Positions 61,143 through 64,000 of a stretch of 64,000 nucleotides of DNA are shown piece by piece. Every line of letters begins with the position of its first letter. Within the stretch, counting starts at the first letter, position 1. The stretch comes from an uncultured Flavobacteriaceae bacterium (GTDB lineage: Bacteria > Bacteroidota > Bacteroidia > Flavobacteriales > Flavobacteriaceae), in contig CANKZG010000001.1 of the NCBI GenBank assembly GCA_947488435.1, forward strand, positions 1,728,308 to 1,792,307. Reading direction: 5' to 3'. The notes under the pieces are model-generated. The model did not search any database. It was given only the letters and a program-made list of their open reading frames with translations, and was not told the origin of the DNA. The translations under genes were made by a program, and so were the position numbers.

Positions 61143-63092
61143 ATGTTGCTAAAAAAAATTGTTTTTATGTTATGTGCGCTAATCGCATTACAAATGCAAG
61201 CACAAGAGCTCAAGTTCGGAAAAGTATCACCCGAAGAACTCAAAGAAACTGTATATGCTCAAGATTCTTCTGCAGCTGCTGCATATCTGTATAAAGAACG
61301 AAATTCTTATTATCAAAATCAGGCTGGAAGTGGTTTGATGTTGATTACGGAAATCCGAGAAAGGATCAAGATATACGATAAAAATGGATTGGACTATGCA
61401 ACCAAAACCATTCAGTTATATCAAAGTGGATCCACTGATGAAAAAATATCTGGCCTTAAGGGATATACCTTTAATGAAGTTGATGGAAAAGTAGCGCAAA
61501 TAAAACTTGGAAAAGATGGCATTTTTAAATCTGAGTATTCCAAAAATATAAAAGAAGTAAAACTAACAATGCCCCAGGTTAAGGTTGGTTCGGTTATCGA
61601 ATATAAGTATAAAATCACATCGCCTTTTGTTTGGTCTATTGATGAGTTTGTGATGCAAAGCCGTATTCCAATTCGTAAATTGGAAGCTTCTATGGGTATT
61701 TTAGAATACTTCGAGTACAATCAACGCGAGAAAGGTTTTTATATGTTAAACCCTAAAATTTCAAAATTCAACGATTCAAATATAGGAGCCAAGGTAAATA
61801 AAATTGAATATAGCCTTACCAATATGCCCAAGCTAAAATCCGAAAGGTATGTATCTAATATTAATAATTACAGATCGGGTGTTCGTTTTGAAATTGTTTC
61901 CTTGGAAATTCCGCAAAGTGGTGTTTATGAGGTCTTTTCAAAAACTTGGGATGATGTAGTTGAAACCATTTATGAGAGTGATTCTTTTGGAGCGGAAATG
62001 AAAAAGAAAAATTATTTTGAGGACGAATTGGACGCATTATTATCCAGTACTTCGGACAAAACCCAAAGAATGCAAATTGTTTTAGACTTTGTAAAAGAAA
62101 AAGTAAAATGGAACTCTTCTCGTGGAGTAAGTTGTGCGGAAGGAGTTAAGAAGGCCTTTAAGAATAAATCTGGGAATAGTGGAGATATGAACCTTATGTT
62201 GGTTGCGATGTTAGAACATGCTGGTATTAAAGCCTATCCTGTAATAACAAGTACAAGAGATAACGGAATTCCTTTATTTCCAACACTTCAAGGGTTTAAT
62301 TATGTAGTAGCCGCAGCTAAGATAAACGAGAACTATATCCTGTTAGATGCTACAGATCCCTATAGTATGCCTGATGTGCTTCCGGTACGAACGCTCAATT
62401 GGTTCGGTAGGATGATATCCGAAAATGGAAACTCTACCTCTATAGACCTTATGCCAAAGCATAAAGCAGAAGAACTTACAATGATGAATGTGGTCATAAA
62501 TACCGACGGATCTATCGATGGAAAACTTAGACAACGCTATACAAATCATTATGCGATGAACTTTCGGTCAAAGTATAACGAAACCACAGAGGATAGTTTT
62601 TTAGAGACAATGGAAAAGGAAAATAGTGATATTGAAATATCGAACTATGTGCTTAAAGATAACGAGGATGTTTCCAAACCAATTACCCAATCGTATGAAC
62701 TCTTTAAAGAAGATATGATCGATGTGATCGGTGATAAACTATACTTTAATCCACTATTTCATATGGCGAGTAGCGAGAACCCCTTTAAAATTGATAAACG
62801 CGAATACCCTGTAGATTTTGGATACCCTTGGCAAGACAAATACATGATTACCATTAAAATTCCGGAGGGCTACAAGGTAGAGTCTTTACCTCAAAGTACG
62901 TTGGTTTCTTTGCCTGAAAATATGGGTACCTTTAGATACCAAATTCAAGAAAATGCAGGTGCTATCACCGTAAATGCCTTAATTGCTATTAATACTGCTG
63001 TTATAGCATCTACTCATTATGATTTTCTCAAAGAATTTTACAGTCAAATGGTAGAAAAAGAAACAGAAAAAGTAGTTTTGTCTAAAATTTAG
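61143..63092 (+). CDS. DUF3857 / transglutaminase-like exported protein, catalytic residues lost
   Basis: 649 residues with a signal peptide MLLKKIVFMLCALIALQMQAQ. DUF3857 at about 60-270 and a transglutaminase-like core at about 305-410, but the Cys position is Ser346 (KSGNSGDMNLMLVAML) and the His position Tyr387 (GFNYVVAA), while the Asp402 (LLDATDP) remains. It is probably a non-catalytic partner or binding protein for the active paralogue upstream, with which it is co-transcribed. Confidence 0.84.
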   Translation: MLLKKIVFMLCALIALQMQAQELKFGKVSPEELKETVYAQDSSAAAAYLYKERNSYYQNQAGSGLMLITEIRERIKIYDKNGLDYATKTIQLYQSGSTDEKISGLKGYTFNEVDGKVAQIKLGKDGIFKSEYSKNIKEVKLTMPQVKVGSVIEYKYKITSPFVWSIDEFVMQSRIPIRKLEASMGILEYFEYNQREKGFYMLNPKISKFNDSNIGAKVNKIEYSLTNMPKLKSERYVSNINNYRSGVRFEIVSLEIPQSGVYEVFSKTWDDVVETIYESDSFGAEMKKKNYFEDELDALLSSTSDKTQRMQIVLDFVKEKVKWNSSRGVSCAEGVKKAFKNKSGNSGDMNLMLVAMLEHAGIKAYPVITSTRDNGIPLFPTLQGFNYVVAAAKINENYILLDATDPYSMPDVLPVRTLNWFGRMISENGNSTSIDLMPKHKAEELTMMNVVINTDGSIDGKLRQRYTNHYAMNFRSKYNETTEDSFLETMEKENSDIEISNYVLKDNEDVSKPITQSYELFKEDMIDVIGDKLYFNPLFHMASSENPFKIDKREYPVDFGYPWQDKYMITIKIPEGYKVESLPQSTLVSLPENMGTFRYQIQENAGAITVNALIAINTAVIASTHYDFLKEFYSQMVEKETEKVVLSKI

Positions 63093-63096
63093 ACTC

Positions 63097-63423
63097 ATGC
63101 ATATAAAGAATGCTCAAGACGCCGTGGACCAATGGATTAAGGATCATGGCGTTCGTTATTTTAACGAACTAACGAATATGGCGCAACTTACGGAGGAGGT
63201 AGGTGAAGTAGCTCGTATTATAGCAAGACGCTATGGAGAACAGAGTGAAAAAGAGTCTGATAAGGACAAGGATTTGGGAGAAGAATTAGCTGATGTCCTT
63301 TTTGTGGTGCTGTGTTTGGCAAATCAAACTGGAATTAATTTACAAGAATCGTTTGATGCAAAACTGGCCTTAAAAACAAAGCGGGATCACGATCGACATC
63401 AAAACAACGAAAAATTGAAATAG
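63097..63423 (+). CDS. MazG-like nucleotide pyrophosphohydrolase
   Basis: A 108-residue all-alpha NTP-PPase. The acidic metal-binding motif is spread over LTEEVGEVARIIARRYGEQS (ExxE) and LGEELADVLFVVLCLANQTG (ExxD). Single-domain members of this group hydrolyse non-canonical or excess dNTPs. It starts 4 bases after the previous gene and thus probably shares its transcript, though a functional link is not evident. Confidence 0.9.
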   Translation: MHIKNAQDAVDQWIKDHGVRYFNELTNMAQLTEEVGEVARIIARRYGEQSEKESDKDKDLGEELADVLFVVLCLANQTGINLQESFDAKLALKTKRDHDRHQNNEKLK

Positions 63424-63427
63424 TACG

Positions 63428-63435
63428 TATATTTG
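63428..63435 (+). promoter_or_regulatory. Possible -7 promoter box before aroA (TATATTTG)
   Basis: TATATTTG fits TAnnTTTG and begins 69 bases before the aroA start, just past the previous stop codon. No TTG lies at the proper distance upstream, so the call rests on the box alone. Confidence 0.4.
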
Positions 63436-63496
63436 TAGCTTATCTTTTAGCAGAAAACGTACTACTCCAAATTTTTTTGGATAAAATTAATCCAAC

Positions 63497-64000
63497 TTGA
63501 AATTAAGAACAACTAGTCCTCCAACGCTTCAGTTACAAGCAGATATTAAAATTACAGGCTCTAAAAGTGAGTCAAATAGACTCCTGCTGTTACAAGCATT
63601 GTACCCGAATATTAAAATTAAAAACCTTTCTAATTCTGATGATGCCCAGGTAATGCAGAAGGGGTTAAATACTTCACAAGGTATTGTGGATATTCATCAT
63701 GCGGGCACAGCAATGCGATTTTTAACTGCATATTTTGCAAGTCAGGAAGGAAAAACAATAACGCTTACGGGTTCAAAGCGCATGACGGAACGACCCATCA
63801 AGGTTTTGGTAGATGCTCTACGTCAACTGGGAGCTGAGATTGATTATGTGCAAAATGAAGGATATCCGCCACTTCGCATAAAAGGACGCAAGTTGGTAAA
63901 AAAGCAGGTGAGTTTACCTGCAAATATTAGCAGTCAATATATCTCTGCGCTTTTGCTAATTGCACCGCATTTAGAGGAAGGACTCAGTTTAGAACTGGTA
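63497..64000 (+). CDS. aroA: 3-phosphoshikimate 1-carboxyvinyltransferase (EPSP synthase), 5' part; runs off the window
   Basis: The last 168 codons of the window are an open frame from a TTG at 63497; an in-frame TAA at 63488 precludes an earlier start. The translation shows the EPSP synthase signature KITGSKSESNRLLLLQAL with its substrate-binding Lys and Ser, then HHAGTAMRFLTAYFA, LTGSKRMTERPIKVLVDALR and SSQYISALLL. It makes EPSP, the penultimate precursor of chorismate, and so feeds the Phe/Tyr operon 8 kb upstream. No stop is seen before the window ends. Confidence 0.95.
   Translation, partial: MKLRTTSPPTLQLQADIKITGSKSESNRLLLLQALYPNIKIKNLSNSDDAQVMQKGLNTSQGIVDIHHAGTAMRFLTAYFASQEGKTITLTGSKRMTERPIKVLVDALRQLGAEIDYVQNEGYPPLRIKGRKLVKKQVSLPANISSQYISALLLIAPHLEEGLSLELV

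Noticed and set aside
1-64000. CRISPR arrays, tRNA or rRNA genes, transposases, integrases or phage genes
   Set aside because: None were found on reading through the window; repeats present are few-copy and do not show CRISPR spacing.

Overview
The window looks like a chromosomal segment from a member of the Flavobacteriaceae (Bacteroidota). The evidence is the AT-rich coding style, GldA, GLPGLI-family proteins, DUF5686, DUF2723 and DUF3857 proteins, a split methionine synthase, near absence of Shine-Dalgarno sequences, and promoter boxes of the Bacteroidota form TAnnTTTG (best case: TTG-N19-TACTTTTG before metK). I see no rRNA, tRNA, CRISPR array, insertion sequence or phage gene. Genus and species cannot be named from this.

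Layout. 1-7089 is mostly housekeeping: the end of pdhB, a large DUF5686 outer-membrane protein, soluble and membrane-bound pyrophosphatases side by side, and a deoxynucleoside kinase. 7315-16885 holds two paralogous GLPGLI/outer-membrane-barrel gene pairs flanking one two-component system. The intergenic region between the kinase and the second pair carries three GTTAAC boxes at exact 10-bp steps. 16918-38219 is a large sulfur and methionine region: SAM-II-like riboswitch-metK; a repeat-filled non-coding stretch; SAM-I riboswitch followed by a MetX-aspartokinase-homoserine dehydrogenase fusion; a homoserine sulfhydrylase; a MarR-GNAT fusion; an Rrf2 regulator; the assimilatory sulfate operon (DUF2061, cysH, cysD, cysN, sulfite reductase with a HEPN tail, SUMT, ferredoxin-NADP reductase); and a second SAM-I riboswitch followed by split metH and metF. 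Together these take sulfate to sulfide, make activated homoserine from aspartate, combine the two into homocysteine, methylate it and make SAM, with SAM-sensing RNAs at three entry points.

38304-46317 has envelope genes (DUF2306, PagL-like lipid A deacylase, a GIN-domain lipoprotein, serine hydrolase, membrane-bound LuxR-type regulator, DUF2723 protein). 46457-50151 is an accessory stretch of small or poorly known genes, including a GIDE-domain membrane protein and a lipoprotein with a ZipA C-terminal-like domain; similar short motifs precede three of its genes, as in gene cassettes. 50148-51041 is gldA on the minus strand.

51230-55376 is a phenylalanine/tyrosine operon (pheA, aminotransferase, tyrA, DAHP synthase-chorismate mutase). 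Ahead of it is an unannotated 22-codon leader peptide very rich in Phe and Tyr, overlapping mutually exclusive antiterminator and terminator hairpins: a complete classical attenuator, and the strongest regulatory discovery here. 55474-64000 holds a second GIN-domain protein, two secreted proteins of unknown function, rsgA, dtd, a pair of DUF3857 transglutaminase-like proteins (one with catalytic residues lost), a MazG-like protein, and the 5' part of aroA running off the window.
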